A DNA stretch of 34,494 nt from an uncultured Lachnospiraceae bacterium. GTDB lineage: Bacteria; Bacillota; Clostridia; Lachnospirales; Lachnospiraceae. The DNA is taken from NCBI GenBank assembly GCA_947589155.1, contig CANQBH010000022.1:1-34494 (forward strand), given 5' to 3'. Within the stretch, counting starts at the first letter, position 1, and every line of letters begins with the position of its first letter. The position numbers and the translations under genes were made by a program. Of this stretch, positions 15,697 through 23,523 are shown one piece after another. The notes below the pieces were generated by a model. The model was not told the origin of the DNA. It worked only from the letters and a program-made list of their open reading frames with translations, and made no database searches.

Positions 15697-16860
15697 ACGG
15701 ATGCCGGTGAAGGCCATCGTCATGCCGTAGGTATTGCAGGTCTCGATCACATGATCGTCGCGGATCGAGCCGCCCGGCTGCGCCACATATTGTACGCCGC
15801 TCCGGTGCGCCCGCTCAATATTATCGCCAAACGGGAAAAAAGCGTCCGATCCAAGCGCCACGCCTGACATCCGATCAAGCCACGCTCTCTTTTCTTCGCG
15901 CGAAAACGCCTCCGGCTTCACCTGAAAGATCTTTTGCCATGCGCCGTCCGCCAGTACATCCTGCGCATCCTCGCCGATGTAGAGATCGATCGCGTTGTCG
16001 CGGTCGGCTCTGCGGATCCCGTCTACAAACTGCAGATTAAGCACCTTTGGCGACTGCCGCAGGAACCAGTTGTCCGCCTTATTTCCTGCCAGCCGCGTAC
16101 AATGGATCCTCGACTGCTGGCCTGCGCCAATCCCGATCGCCTGTCCGCCGATCGCATAGCAGACAGAGTTGGACTGCGTATATTTCAGCGTGATCATGGC
16201 GACGGTCAGATCGATCCGCGCCTGCTCCGGCAGATCTTTGTTTTCCGTTACGATATTGGAGAAGAAACGGTCGTCGATGACCAGTTCGTTCCTGCCCTGT
16301 TCAAACGTAATGCCGAAGACCTCCTTGCGTTCGAGTTTCTTTGGAACGTAATCCGGATCGATCGCAATGACGTTGTAGTTGCCGTCCTTTTTCTGCTTCA
16401 GAAGCGCAAGCGCTTCGTCCGTATAGCCCGGCGCGATAATGCCGTCGGAGACCTCGCGCTTGATGAGTTTTGCCGCCGATTCGTCGCAGACGTCCGAAAG
16501 CGCGATAAAATCCCCGAAAGAAGACATCCGATCCGCGCCTCTGGCTCTGGCGTAGGCGTTCGCGATCGGCGTAAATTCCATATCCAGATCCTCGACCCAG
16601 TAGATCTTCTTTTCCACATCGGAAAGCGGAAGCCCTACGGCCGCGCCCGCCGGAGAAACGTGCTTGAAAGACGTTGCGGCAGGAAGACCGGTCGCCGTTT
16701 TCAGTTCCTTGACCAACTGCCAGCCGTTAAAGGCGTCCAGAAAGTTGATGTAGCCCGGCTTGCCGTTCAGCACTTCGATCGGGAGTTCCCCTTCTTCCCT
16801 GTAAATCCTGGAGGGTTTTTGGTTCGGATTGCATCCGTATTTCAGTTCCAGTTCTTTCAT
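15682..16860 (-). CDS. purH: stand-alone AICAR transformylase (PurH C-terminal activity)
   Basis: Formylates AICAR to FAICAR with 10-formyl-tetrahydrofolate, the penultimate step of IMP synthesis. The 392-residue protein matches only the transformylase part of bifunctional PurH: LKYGCNPNQKPSRIY at the start, LNGKPGYINFLDAFNGWQLV, the catalytic Lys-His pair K66-H67 in SFKHVSPAG, SNSVCYAIGGQAIGIGAGQQSR, SDAFFPFGDNIERA and a closing GMTMAFTGIRLFHH. The N-terminal cyclohydrolase domain is absent; that activity is supplied by purO, 17 bases upstream. It overlaps tmcAL by 15 bases on the opposite strand. The enzyme call is firm. Confidence 0.95.
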   Translation of the reverse strand: MKELELKYGCNPNQKPSRIYREEGELPIEVLNGKPGYINFLDAFNGWQLVKELKTATGLPAATSFKHVSPAGAAVGLPLSDVEKKIYWVEDLDMEFTPIANAYARARGADRMSSFGDFIALSDVCDESAAKLIKREVSDGIIAPGYTDEALALLKQKKDGNYNVIAIDPDYVPKKLERKEVFGITFEQGRNELVIDDRFFSNIVTENKDLPEQARIDLTVAMITLKYTQSNSVCYAIGGQAIGIGAGQQSRIHCTRLAGNKADNWFLRQSPKVLNLQFVDGIRRADRDNAIDLYIGEDAQDVLADGAWQKIFQVKPEAFSREEKRAWLDRMSGVALGSDAFFPFGDNIERAHRSGVQYVAQPGGSIRDDHVIETCNTYGMTMAFTGIRLFHH

Positions 16861-16877
16861 GATCTGCTACTCCTTTT

Positions 16878-17591
16878 TTATTGATTCTTGTTGATGATCC
16901 TGCTCTGATATGCGCCCGTTGAGATATCGATATAGCGGACGAACAGAGAGACTTTATTTTCTTCGTTGAGGCTGCTCCAAAGCATGTCGCAGAAGCGGTC
17001 CATGTGATCCTCCATGGCCACCCTTTTCGGCTCTCCCTCAAAACTCGGCAGCGGGTCGCCGTCTCCCTGATAGGTGTGAATCAGGCGTCCTTCGCCCGGC
17101 AGCGGGTTCTCATAGGCAAACGTGAAACGGTTGCAGGAATCCGGATTGCCGTTATCGCTCTTTAAGATCGACATCGCATAATTGAACGCGTTATCCCGGA
17201 TACGCACGATACCGGAGATCCGCGGCGTGTAATTCGGCGCGTCCGGCTCAAACTCCCTTGTGCGCAGCGACTGTTCAAACGTCATCTGGCGGTCCATCTG
17301 CTCATAGATCGTATCCGTCTGATCGCCGTTTGTTACGATCGTTTTGTTGCCGAGCACGCGCACCGGCGCATAAATGATCAGGCTCGGGTCGCTGAGTTTT
17401 GAAGGGTCGAACGCCTGCGTCCTTATGCCCTCTCCGTCTTCGACAAAGATCCTGTTGCGGCTGTTGACGCTGCGGCCCATGATGAAATACGCCACGACCG
17501 CCCTGCTTCCGTCCGGCGTCCTGCCGATCACGATCCCGCGGCCCGGATAAACGTTCTGTTGCAACTCTTTTTGCAGCGATAATATCTCCAT
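16878..17591 (-). CDS. purO: IMP cyclohydrolase, archaeal PurO type
   Basis: Closes FAICAR to IMP, the last step of purine synthesis. The 237-residue protein has the PurO-family pattern (PF07826) rather than the MGS-like fold of PurH: YPGRGIVIGRTPDGSRAVVAYFIMGRS near residues 15-40, NRIFVED, IYAPVRV, NYTPRISG and the RVAMEDHMDRFCDMLW region. I start at the ATG at 17589-17591, which follows AGGAGG by six bases; an in-frame TTG two codons upstream is less likely. It precedes the stand-alone transformylase, which supports the function. Its promoter lies at 17622-17650. Confidence 0.92.
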   Translation of the reverse strand: MEILSLQKELQQNVYPGRGIVIGRTPDGSRAVVAYFIMGRSVNSRNRIFVEDGEGIRTQAFDPSKLSDPSLIIYAPVRVLGNKTIVTNGDQTDTIYEQMDRQMTFEQSLRTREFEPDAPNYTPRISGIVRIRDNAFNYAMSILKSDNGNPDSCNRFTFAYENPLPGEGRLIHTYQGDGDPLPSFEGEPKRVAMEDHMDRFCDMLWSSLNEENKVSLFVRYIDISTGAYQSRIINKNQ

Positions 17592-17621
17592 GCTCAACCT
17601 CCTATATTTACAATATGGAAC

Positions 17622-17650
17622 ATTATAACCGATTTTTCCCTATATTTCCA
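17622..17650 (-). promoter_or_regulatory. promoter of purO-purH
   Basis: On the minus strand TGGAAA (17645-17650), 17 bases, and TATAAT (17622-17627), just ahead of the purO site. I see no purine riboswitch-like fold between this promoter and the start; the leader is only about 25 bases long. Confidence 0.75.
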
Positions 17651-17673
17651 TAGACAGAATAGATAAAAAGGGC

Positions 17674-17728
17674 AAAAAAGAGGGGCTGCCGTTTCAACGA
17701 ATTCTCCTTCGCAAAACGCCAGCCCCTC
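17674..17728 (-). terminator. intrinsic terminator of the hisH-hisF-ung transcript
   Basis: On the minus strand a 9-bp GC-rich outer stem (17720-17728 with 17680-17688) encloses a second inner pairing and is followed by UUUUUU (17674-17679). It lies about 85 bases after the ung stop and before the purO promoter. The rest of the 220-base gap (17592-17811) shows no further gene. Confidence 0.9.
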
Positions 17729-17811
17729 CCGGTCATTTGCTCATATCAACGTTACATAGAAAAAGGCGTCCCTTCCATGAACTACACGATATGACATTTA
17801 ACTTACCTGTA

Positions 17812-18489
17812 TTATACAACATCTTCTATCTGCCAGTCAATAGGTTCCCTTCCATTTTTTACCAGAAAATCGTTGGTCTTGGAAAAATGGCGGCAGCCGA
17901 AAAAGCCGCGGTGCGCCGAGAGCGGACTCGGGTGCGGCGCTTCAAGCACAAGATGGCGCGGATTGTGCAGCAGCGCTTTTTTTCTTTGCGCCGGACGCCC
18001 CCAGAGCAGGAAGACGATCGGTTCGTCCTGCTGATCCACAATCCGGATCACGGCGTCCGTAAACTCCTCCCAGCCGATATTCTGATGGGACGCCGCCTGA
18101 TGCGCCCGCACCGTCAGCACCGTGTTCAGCAAAAGGACGCCCTGTTCGGCCCATTTGACCAGACAGCCGTTGTTCGGGATCCGGCATCCCATGTCGTCGT
18201 GCAGTTCCGTATAAATGTTCATCAGAGACGGCGGGATCTCCACATGCGGGCGGACGGAAAAGCAAAGGCCGTGCGCCTGCTCCGCGTTATGGTAGGGATC
18301 CTGTCCGAGGATGACGACCCGAACCTCCGACAGCGGCGTCAGATGGAACGCGTTAAAGATATCGTCCGCCGGCGGATAGACCGTTCCGCGCGCGTATTCC
18401 CTGACGACGGTCTGATAGAGTTGTTTATAGTACGGTTTCTTAAATTCCGCTTCCAGCGGCTTTAACCAGTCGTTTGCGATCGCCGGCAT
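17812..18489 (-). CDS. ung: uracil-DNA glycosylase, family 1
   Basis: Removes uracil from DNA to start base excision repair. The 225-residue product has the two UNG signatures: GQDPYH (catalytic D64, H67) and HPSPLSAHRGFFG near residues 186-198, plus LLLNTVLTVRAHQAASH and the FLLWGRPAQRK strand. It lies 12 bases downstream of hisF and ends in the strong terminator at 17674-17728, so it is likely in the same transcript. There is no evident functional link to histidine synthesis. Identification is secure. Confidence 0.97.
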   Translation of the reverse strand: MPAIANDWLKPLEAEFKKPYYKQLYQTVVREYARGTVYPPADDIFNAFHLTPLSEVRVVILGQDPYHNAEQAHGLCFSVRPHVEIPPSLMNIYTELHDDMGCRIPNNGCLVKWAEQGVLLLNTVLTVRAHQAASHQNIGWEEFTDAVIRIVDQQDEPIVFLLWGRPAQRKKALLHNPRHLVLEAPHPSPLSAHRGFFGCRHFSKTNDFLVKNGREPIDWQIEDVV

Positions 18490-18501
18490 GATCTTCCTCC
18501 G

Positions 18502-19263
18502 TTACAGGCGCACAGACACGCCGTTTCTTCTCAGATATTGCTTGAGTTCCGTGATCTCCAGTTCCTTATAATGAAACAGGGACGCCGCAAGCGCCGCGTC
18601 CGCGCCGCCTTCCGTTAAAACGTCCAAAAAATGCTCTTTCGCCCCCGCGCCGCCCGAGGCGATCACGGGAATGGAAACGCGCTCCGCCACCTGACGGGTC
18701 AGTTCAAGATCAAAGCCCGCCTTGGTCCCGTCGCGGTCCATACTGGTCAGCAGGATCTCTCCGGCTCCGCGCCGCTGCGCTTCCGCCGCCCACTCGACGG
18801 CGTCTCTGCCGGTATCTCTCCTTCCGCCGTGCGTATAGACGTTCCAGCCGCTTCCGTCGTCCCGCTTTCTTGCGTCGATCGCAACCACCACGCACTGGCT
18901 GCCGAATTTGTCCGCCGCCTCCGAGATCAGTTCCGGACGGCGGACCGCCGCGGAATTGACGGAGATCTTGTCCGCCCCTTCCCGAAGCAGCATACGGAAA
19001 TCCTCGATCGTGCGGATCCCGCCGCCGACCGTGAACGGCAAAAACATTCCGGACGCCACCCGCCGTACCATGTCCACCACGGTCTCCCGATGATCGACGG
19101 ACGCCGTGATATCCAAAAAGACCACCTCGTCCGCGCCCGCCTTATCGTATGCCGCCGCCGTCTCCACCGGATCGCCGGCATCCCGAAGATCGACAAAATT
19201 GATTCCTTTGACCACCCGCCCGTCTTTGACGTCGAGGCAGGGTATGATCCTTTTTGTAAACAT
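18502..19263 (-). CDS. hisF: imidazole glycerol phosphate synthase subunit HisF
   Basis: The cyclase subunit converts PRFAR and ammonia into imidazole glycerol phosphate and AICAR in histidine synthesis. The 253-residue barrel starts [20 protein letters not shown], with catalytic D11 and D130 (VAIDARKR), and carries [16 protein letters not shown] and DKISVNSAA strands. I start at the ATG at 19261-19263, after TAGGAG and eight bases past the hisH stop; a longer in-frame extension upstream is the hisH overlap. With hisH it forms the complete synthase. The AICAR it releases is the substrate of the nearby PurH. Confidence 0.97.
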   Translation of the reverse strand: MFTKRIIPCLDVKDGRVVKGINFVDLRDAGDPVETAAAYDKAGADEVVFLDITASVDHRETVVDMVRRVASGMFLPFTVGGGIRTIEDFRMLLREGADKISVNSAAVRRPELISEAADKFGSQCVVVAIDARKRDDGSGWNVYTHGGRRDTGRDAVEWAAEAQRRGAGEILLTSMDRDGTKAGFDLELTRQVAERVSIPVIASGGAGAKEHFLDVLTEGGADAALAASLFHYKELEITELKQYLRRNGVSVRL

Positions 19264-19271
19264 ATCCGCTC

Positions 19272-19877
19272 CTATACTTCCGCAAAATTGCGCAACATCC
19301 GCAGCCCCGCTTCGCCGCTCTTTTCCGGATGGAACTGGCAGGCAAAGATCTGCCCGCACTCTACCGAAGCATGGATCGTCACGCCGTAATCGGCGGTCGC
19401 GCGCAAAATGCCCTCGTCCCTTGCCTGCAGATAATAAGAGTGGACAAAGTACGCATAAACGCCTTCCGGCAAGCCCTCAAACAGCCGCCCCTCCTGCGTA
19501 AAATGCAGGGAATTCCATCCGATATGCGGGATTTTGCAGCCCGGCGATTCCTTGAGGCGGACGATACGCCCCGGCAGGATCCCCAGTCCGGGAACGCCCG
19601 GCGATTCTTCGCTTTCCTCAAACAAAAGCTGTAATCCCAGACAGATCCCGAGAAACGGCTTTCCCGCCTCCGCCGCCTCGCGGACGGCGCGATCCAGGCC
19701 GTAATGCCGCAGATGCCCCATGGCGTCGCCAAACGCGCCCACGCCCGGAAGGACGATCCGGTCGGCTTTTTCTATTTCATGAAGATCCCGGGTCAGGACC
19801 GTTTCCTGCCCGAGATATCTCAACGCTTTTTCCACGCTGCGGATGTTGCCCGCGTCATAATCCAGTATCGCGATCAT
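19272..19877 (-). CDS. hisH: imidazole glycerol phosphate synthase glutaminase subunit HisH
   Basis: The class I glutamine amidotransferase that feeds ammonia into HisF. The 201-residue protein begins [19 protein letters not shown], has the nucleophile C79 in [12 protein letters not shown], and the His-Glu pair H183/E185 in [19 protein letters not shown] precedes the ATG. It lies 20 bases after a large membrane-protein gene and 8 bases before hisF. No other his gene is in this window, so the pair is detached from the rest of the pathway. Identification is secure. Confidence 0.96.
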   Translation of the reverse strand: MIAILDYDAGNIRSVEKALRYLGQETVLTRDLHEIEKADRIVLPGVGAFGDAMGHLRHYGLDRAVREAAEAGKPFLGICLGLQLLFEESEESPGVPGLGILPGRIVRLKESPGCKIPHIGWNSLHFTQEGRLFEGLPEGVYAYFVHSYYLQARDEGILRATADYGVTIHASVECGQIFACQFHPEKSGEAGLRMLRNFAEV

Positions 19878-19897
19878 GGTATTCTCCCAGATAAATT

Positions 19898-21736
19898 TTA
19901 CTGCTGCATGGCACTGACGATCTCGCTGATACGCAGGGAATAATTTTCGCGGTTCATTTTTGAGATCTCCACCGCTTCTTCCGCGGAGACCCCGAATTGA
20001 TCCTTCAACTGCTGTTCCAGCTGCGCGCCCATCGCATCGTAAGCGTCGGCGATCGCCAGTTCCGCCGCCTCGTCCTTAAAGGCATAATAACGGGAGACGC
20101 CGATCAGCAGCGAATCCAGCGCGAGATCGTAATCTTCCAGTTTCATAAAGACCGTATATTCTCCCGACCGCTTTTCCAGATCGCCCAAAAGCCTTGCTTT
20201 TTGCATCAGTTCCTGATCCGCCTCGTCCAGTTCCAGTCCGATCAGTCCGTCATAGGCGTCCAGATATCTGCCGTTTTCATAGTCTTTCTTTGCCGCGCGA
20301 AGCGCCATGTCGTCGCCGACGATCTTTTGCCCGATCGTCACCAGCGCCACCAGAGACGCCGCCAGCGCGAGAAAGACGAGAATCACCTTGCCCGGAATCT
20401 TCGGCGAGTTGTCCGGTTCCTTCGGCTTCTTTTGCTTTTTTTCTTTCGGCGGTCTCTTTTCTTTGACCTTTTTCTCTTTCTTCTCTTTCGGCGGCTTTTC
20501 TTTTTTCTCTTTTCCGGCTTTCCTGTCTTTTTTCGCGTCCCTGCCGTCCGCATCCATCTCCTGCAGGATCTCCATGTTTTCCTTGTTCAGATCCTCTTTT
20601 TCAGGCGCGCTGAGATCCAAGACTTCTTTTTTCTTAGATCCGCGGGAAAACAGGCTTTTGATCTTTGCAAACAGGCCCTTTAACGCCTGGCTCTCGTCTT
20701 CTTCCTCCGGCTCGCCGCCCTCTTCCGGTCCTGCAGGAAGTTCGTCGCCGGTCTCTGCGGCCATCTCCGCCTGCGCTTCGTATTCCTGCGCCGTTTCTTC
20801 CAGTTCCACATTGGAATCGTCGGCTTCCAGAAGCGAACCGATCTGATCCAATTCCTCGTCGCCGGACAAAAGATCCATCAGATCCACGTTTTCGTCATCT
20901 TCGCTCAGCATCGGCTCCGGCGCGTCCTCTGCGCCAGCCGCGCCCTCCGTCTCCTGCGCCTCTCCGTCTTCCGACATGATGGAACGCACGCCCTCGAAAA
21001 GATCCGGCTCATTTTCCGTTCCTTCTGCGCTCGGCGTCTGCTCCGCCGGTTCGTTCAACGTCTCCAGTTCATCCTGCAGATCTTCAATGATACCGGCGAC
21101 TTCTTCGTCCTCTTTCTGTTTCTGCGCTTCTTCTTCCGTCAGCGGCGGCGCGGACTGCGCGCGCGCTTGCGTTTCTTTTTTCGGGGAATCGTAGCGGATC
21201 TCCGTCTTGTCGGCGTCGTCGAACCCGCCCGTCAACAGATCCATGTCCAGTTCGTCCTCGCCAAAGCCCTCGAGCGGCGGCAGTTCGCCTTCCCCGTCCG
21301 CCTCCGGCGCTTTACCGGATTCGATCTGTTCTTTCGCCTGATGGACCGCCTGATCCACATTTTCCAAAAACGTGCCCCCGCCCTCGGCTGGCGACGGCCG
21401 GTCCTCAAGTTCGCTCTCGTATAACTCGCGCTCAAAGTCGCGGATCAGCGCGTCCTCGTCCGTATCGCTGTAACCGTCGTTTAATTCCTCCTCAAAGGAA
21501 CGCAGAAATTCATCCTCCGAGAACGCCTGCCGCAGATTTTTATGTTCGGTCGGCTCCGGCTCATAGCCGTCGAGTCCGTTTGCTTCCATAAAATCGTCCG
21601 ACGGGGCGATCTTATTGCGCCGATCCGCGCGCTCCATCCTGACGGCCTCCGCCTGCGCTTCCGCCGCCTTGACGTCTTTGCGGACATGATTGACGGAATC
21701 GAGCAATCCGTCCAGATAATCTTCCGTATTTGCCAC
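19898..21736 (-). CDS. large acidic/lysine-rich single-pass membrane protein, unknown function
   Basis: I do not recognise this 612-residue protein as a named family. It has a GTG start with GGGAGG eight bases ahead. Residues 1-400 are strongly acidic and low-complexity, with a short motif DLMDLLSGDEELDQIGSLL (about 300-320). Residues 402-447 are lysine-rich (repeated PPKEKKEKK-type units). One transmembrane helix follows at about 451-469 (VILVFLALAASLVALVTIG). The C-terminal 143 residues are helical and TPR-like (DYENGRYLDAYDGLIGLELDEADQELMQKA). By the positive-inside rule the acidic part is cytoplasmic and the C-terminus outside. It is probably co-transcribed with hisH-hisF-ung. A scaffold or envelope role is possible but unproven. 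Confidence 0.85.
   Translation of the reverse strand: MANTEDYLDGLLDSVNHVRKDVKAAEAQAEAVRMERADRRNKIAPSDDFMEANGLDGYEPEPTEHKNLRQAFSEDEFLRSFEEELNDGYSDTDEDALIRDFERELYESELEDRPSPAEGGGTFLENVDQAVHQAKEQIESGKAPEADGEGELPPLEGFGEDELDMDLLTGGFDDADKTEIRYDSPKKETQARAQSAPPLTEEEAQKQKEDEEVAGIIEDLQDELETLNEPAEQTPSAEGTENEPDLFEGVRSIMSEDGEAQETEGAAGAEDAPEPMLSEDDENVDLMDLLSGDEELDQIGSLLEADDSNVELEETAQEYEAQAEMAAETGDELPAGPEEGGEPEEEDESQALKGLFAKIKSLFSRGSKKKEVLDLSAPEKEDLNKENMEILQEMDADGRDAKKDRKAGKEKKEKPPKEKKEKKVKEKRPPKEKKQKKPKEPDNSPKIPGKVILVFLALAASLVALVTIGQKIVGDDMALRAAKKDYENGRYLDAYDGLIGLELDEADQELMQKARLLGDLEKRSGEYTVFMKLEDYDLALDSLLIGVSRYYAFKDEAAELAIADAYDAMGAQLEQQLKDQFGVSAEEAVEISKMNRENYSLRISEIVSAMQQ
20396..20533 (-). repeat. lysine-rich low-complexity coding segment
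   Basis: Within the 612-residue membrane protein, codons for residues 402-447 make imperfect short repeats of the type KEKKEKPPKEKKEKK, giving a polypurine tract on the coding strand. It forms a basic stretch immediately before the membrane helix and may vary in length between strains. Confidence 0.7.
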
Positions 21737-21756
21737 CGGTCTTACCTCCCAAGGTT

Positions 21757-21800
21757 ATAAGAAAAGATAGGGATGTGGTACACGGATCCACACCCCTATC
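21757..21800 (-). terminator. intrinsic terminator of cheV
   Basis: On the minus strand a 13-bp stem (21788-21800 with 21766-21778, one G-U pair, loop of 9) is followed by UUUUCUUAU. It begins 14 bases after the cheV stop and ends only about 20 bases before the start of the next gene, which leaves no obvious room for that gene's own promoter. Confidence 0.88.
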
Positions 21801-21813
21801 CCTTCTCCTGCTT

Positions 21814-22731
21814 TTAACGACGACTGTTCTCGTACTTGTCGATCAGTCCGTCGATCGCGTCTACTAACTTGCCGATCTCCGGCTTCGTCAACTGTGCGTC
21901 CGCTCCCAGCGACTCGCCTTTGATACGGATCTCCTCGTTGATCAGAGAGGAGAAGATAACAACAGGGATCTTTTTCATGGTATCGTTATCCTTGACCAGT
22001 TTGGTCAGGCGATGGCCGTCCATCAACGGCATCTCAATATCGGTAATGATACAATGCACCTGATCGAGAACGGTGCCCTGCTTGTTCATCTCTACCAGTT
22101 TTTCCCATGCTTCCTGTCCGTTCATATTGACGTTTAAGTTGGTATAACCGGCTTTACGCAGACATTCGCAGATCAGTTTGCTCAACAGCGGCGAGTCCTC
22201 CGCGATCATGATCGGTGAATTGCTGCGGTCGCGCGCGGTGAAGTTGTCCAGATCGGAAACTTTCAGGCCGGTCTCCGGATTGATGTCAGAGACGATCTTC
22301 TCAAAGTCGAGGATGACGACCAGTTTGTCTTCCAGTTTGATGACGCCCGTGGATACCGCATTGTCGTCCGCGCTGATCGTCGCGTCCGGCTTGATGATAT
22401 CCTCCCAGGATACGCGGTGGATCCCCAGCACTTCGTCCACATGGAAAGCGGTATTTAACTTGTTAAAGTTGGTGATGATGAACAGGCCGTCTCCGTCCGG
22501 TTCCGATGTAATTTTCAGGCACTTTCTGAGGTTGATGACCGAGATCATCGTATCCCTCGGCATGAAGATGCCTTCGATGCACGGATGTGAATTTGGAAGC
22601 GGCGTCACAGGCTGATACAGGAGGATCTCACGGATCTTGGCTACGTTGATGCCGTAATGATTGTCCGCAATCTTAAACTCCAAGATCTCCAGTTCGTTTG
22701 TTCCTGACTCCAATAAGATATTTGTGTCCAT
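21814..22731 (-). CDS. cheV: chemotaxis coupling/adaptation protein CheV
   Basis: CheV is a CheW domain fused to a receiver domain. It couples receptors to CheA and helps adaptation when phosphorylated. The 305-residue product has the CheW-like domain at about 15-160 (LEFKIADNHYGINVAKIREIL, VINLRKCL, VVILDFEKIV) and a receiver at about 174-300 (MIAEDSPLLSKL, phosphoacceptor D231 in IITDIEMPLMDG, KPEIGKL). I start at the ATG at 22729-22731, after GGGAGG; an in-frame GTG five codons upstream contains that site. It is outside the che operon, which starts at 34405. A strong terminator follows. Confidence 0.96.
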   Translation of the reverse strand: MDTNILLESGTNELEILEFKIADNHYGINVAKIREILLYQPVTPLPNSHPCIEGIFMPRDTMISVINLRKCLKITSEPDGDGLFIITNFNKLNTAFHVDEVLGIHRVSWEDIIKPDATISADDNAVSTGVIKLEDKLVVILDFEKIVSDINPETGLKVSDLDNFTARDRSNSPIMIAEDSPLLSKLICECLRKAGYTNLNVNMNGQEAWEKLVEMNKQGTVLDQVHCIITDIEMPLMDGHRLTKLVKDNDTMKKIPVVIFSSLINEEIRIKGESLGADAQLTKPEIGKLVDAIDGLIDKYENSRR

Positions 22732-22762
22732 TGTTCTTCCTCCCACTTAAACATCTATACTA

Positions 22763-23437
22763 TTATTGTAAGATCACATTATAGGTCTGTCCCTGCTTCT
22801 CCACCTGCAGCGCGAGACTTGTGATCTCCTGCAGATACTCCGTCTTCACCTGAAAGAGAAGTACGGTATCGTCCGTCGTCCCCGCCGCGAACGATCTGTT
22901 GTAATAGGTCGACAGGTCTTCCATGGATAATGTGGAAATACATTCCGCGCTGACGTTGTCGTTCAGTGAAAGCGTATAGGTGATCGGGCTGCTCAGCAGA
23001 TCGACCGTCAGATCCTGCGCCGTAGTGTTCGTCGCAAGGATATGCAGGATCAGATAACTGGATCCTTCTTCCGCGGCCGGCAGCGCGATATCGTCCGAGG
23101 TATATTCGGCAGCGATATCATAACCCTGATATTCAAACTGAAGCCCGTCGACGGCAACGATATCGGAAAAAGACGGCGGTTCCTCTCCTGCGCCTTCTTC
23201 CGGCTGCGGCTCCGTATCCGTCTCCGGTTCCTCCTCATCCGCGCTTTCTTCCGGCTCCCTGGCATAGCAGTATCCCGTATCCTGCGCCCGGTTGTACTTT
23301 GAGACGATCTTTGCGGAATACAGGACGATCATCTCCTCCTCTTCATCCGTCAGATCGTACAACTGCGCGCTGCACCCTGTACAAAAAACACAGAGCAGGA
23401 GCAGAACGCCGCCGAGAATCCGTTTTTTTACATTCAT
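22763..23437 (-). CDS. lipoprotein of unknown function
   Basis: A 224-residue secreted lipoprotein. The signal peptide is MNVKKRILGGVLLLLCVFCTGC, with a lipobox FCTGC whose cysteine (residue 22) would be lipidated. An acidic Glu/Pro-rich linker follows (about 60-90). The rest is beta-rich (GLQFEYQGYDIAAEYTSDDIAL, YLILHILATNTTAQDLTVDLL, TYTLSLND), resembling telokin-like/DUF4352-type extracellular domains; I cannot confirm the family. I start at the second ATG (23435-23437), because AAGGAGC lies inside the longer frame. A promoter lies at 23479-23507. Position after a sensor kinase suggests a link to that system, but it has its own promoter. Confidence 0.85.
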   Translation of the reverse strand: MNVKKRILGGVLLLLCVFCTGCSAQLYDLTDEEEEMIVLYSAKIVSKYNRAQDTGYCYAREPEESADEEEPETDTEPQPEEGAGEEPPSFSDIVAVDGLQFEYQGYDIAAEYTSDDIALPAAEEGSSYLILHILATNTTAQDLTVDLLSSPITYTLSLNDNVSAECISTLSMEDLSTYYNRSFAAGTTDDTVLLFQVKTEYLQEITSLALQVEKQGQTYNVILQ

Positions 23438-23478
23438 TCTGCGCTCCTTGAACATGATCGTGCATTACACTTACTATC

Positions 23479-23507
23479 ATGTTATCATTCTTGTGCGGAA
23501 GATTCAA
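23479..23507 (-). promoter_or_regulatory. promoter of the lipoprotein gene
   Basis: On the minus strand TTGAAT (23502-23507), 17 bases and TAACAT (23479-23484), between the kinase stop and the lipoprotein start. It could also drive cheV, which follows the lipoprotein by 31 bases. Confidence 0.65.
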
Positions 23508-23523
23508 CAAAAATTTAGTAAAA

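Noticed and set aside
15934-16884. 316-codon plus-strand open frame opposite purH
   Set aside because: Antisense shadow of the transformylase gene; no motif, no ribosome binding site.
19264-19359. 32-residue N-terminal extension of hisF
   Set aside because: It is the out-of-frame end of hisH; the canonical HisF start with a ribosome binding site is at 19263.
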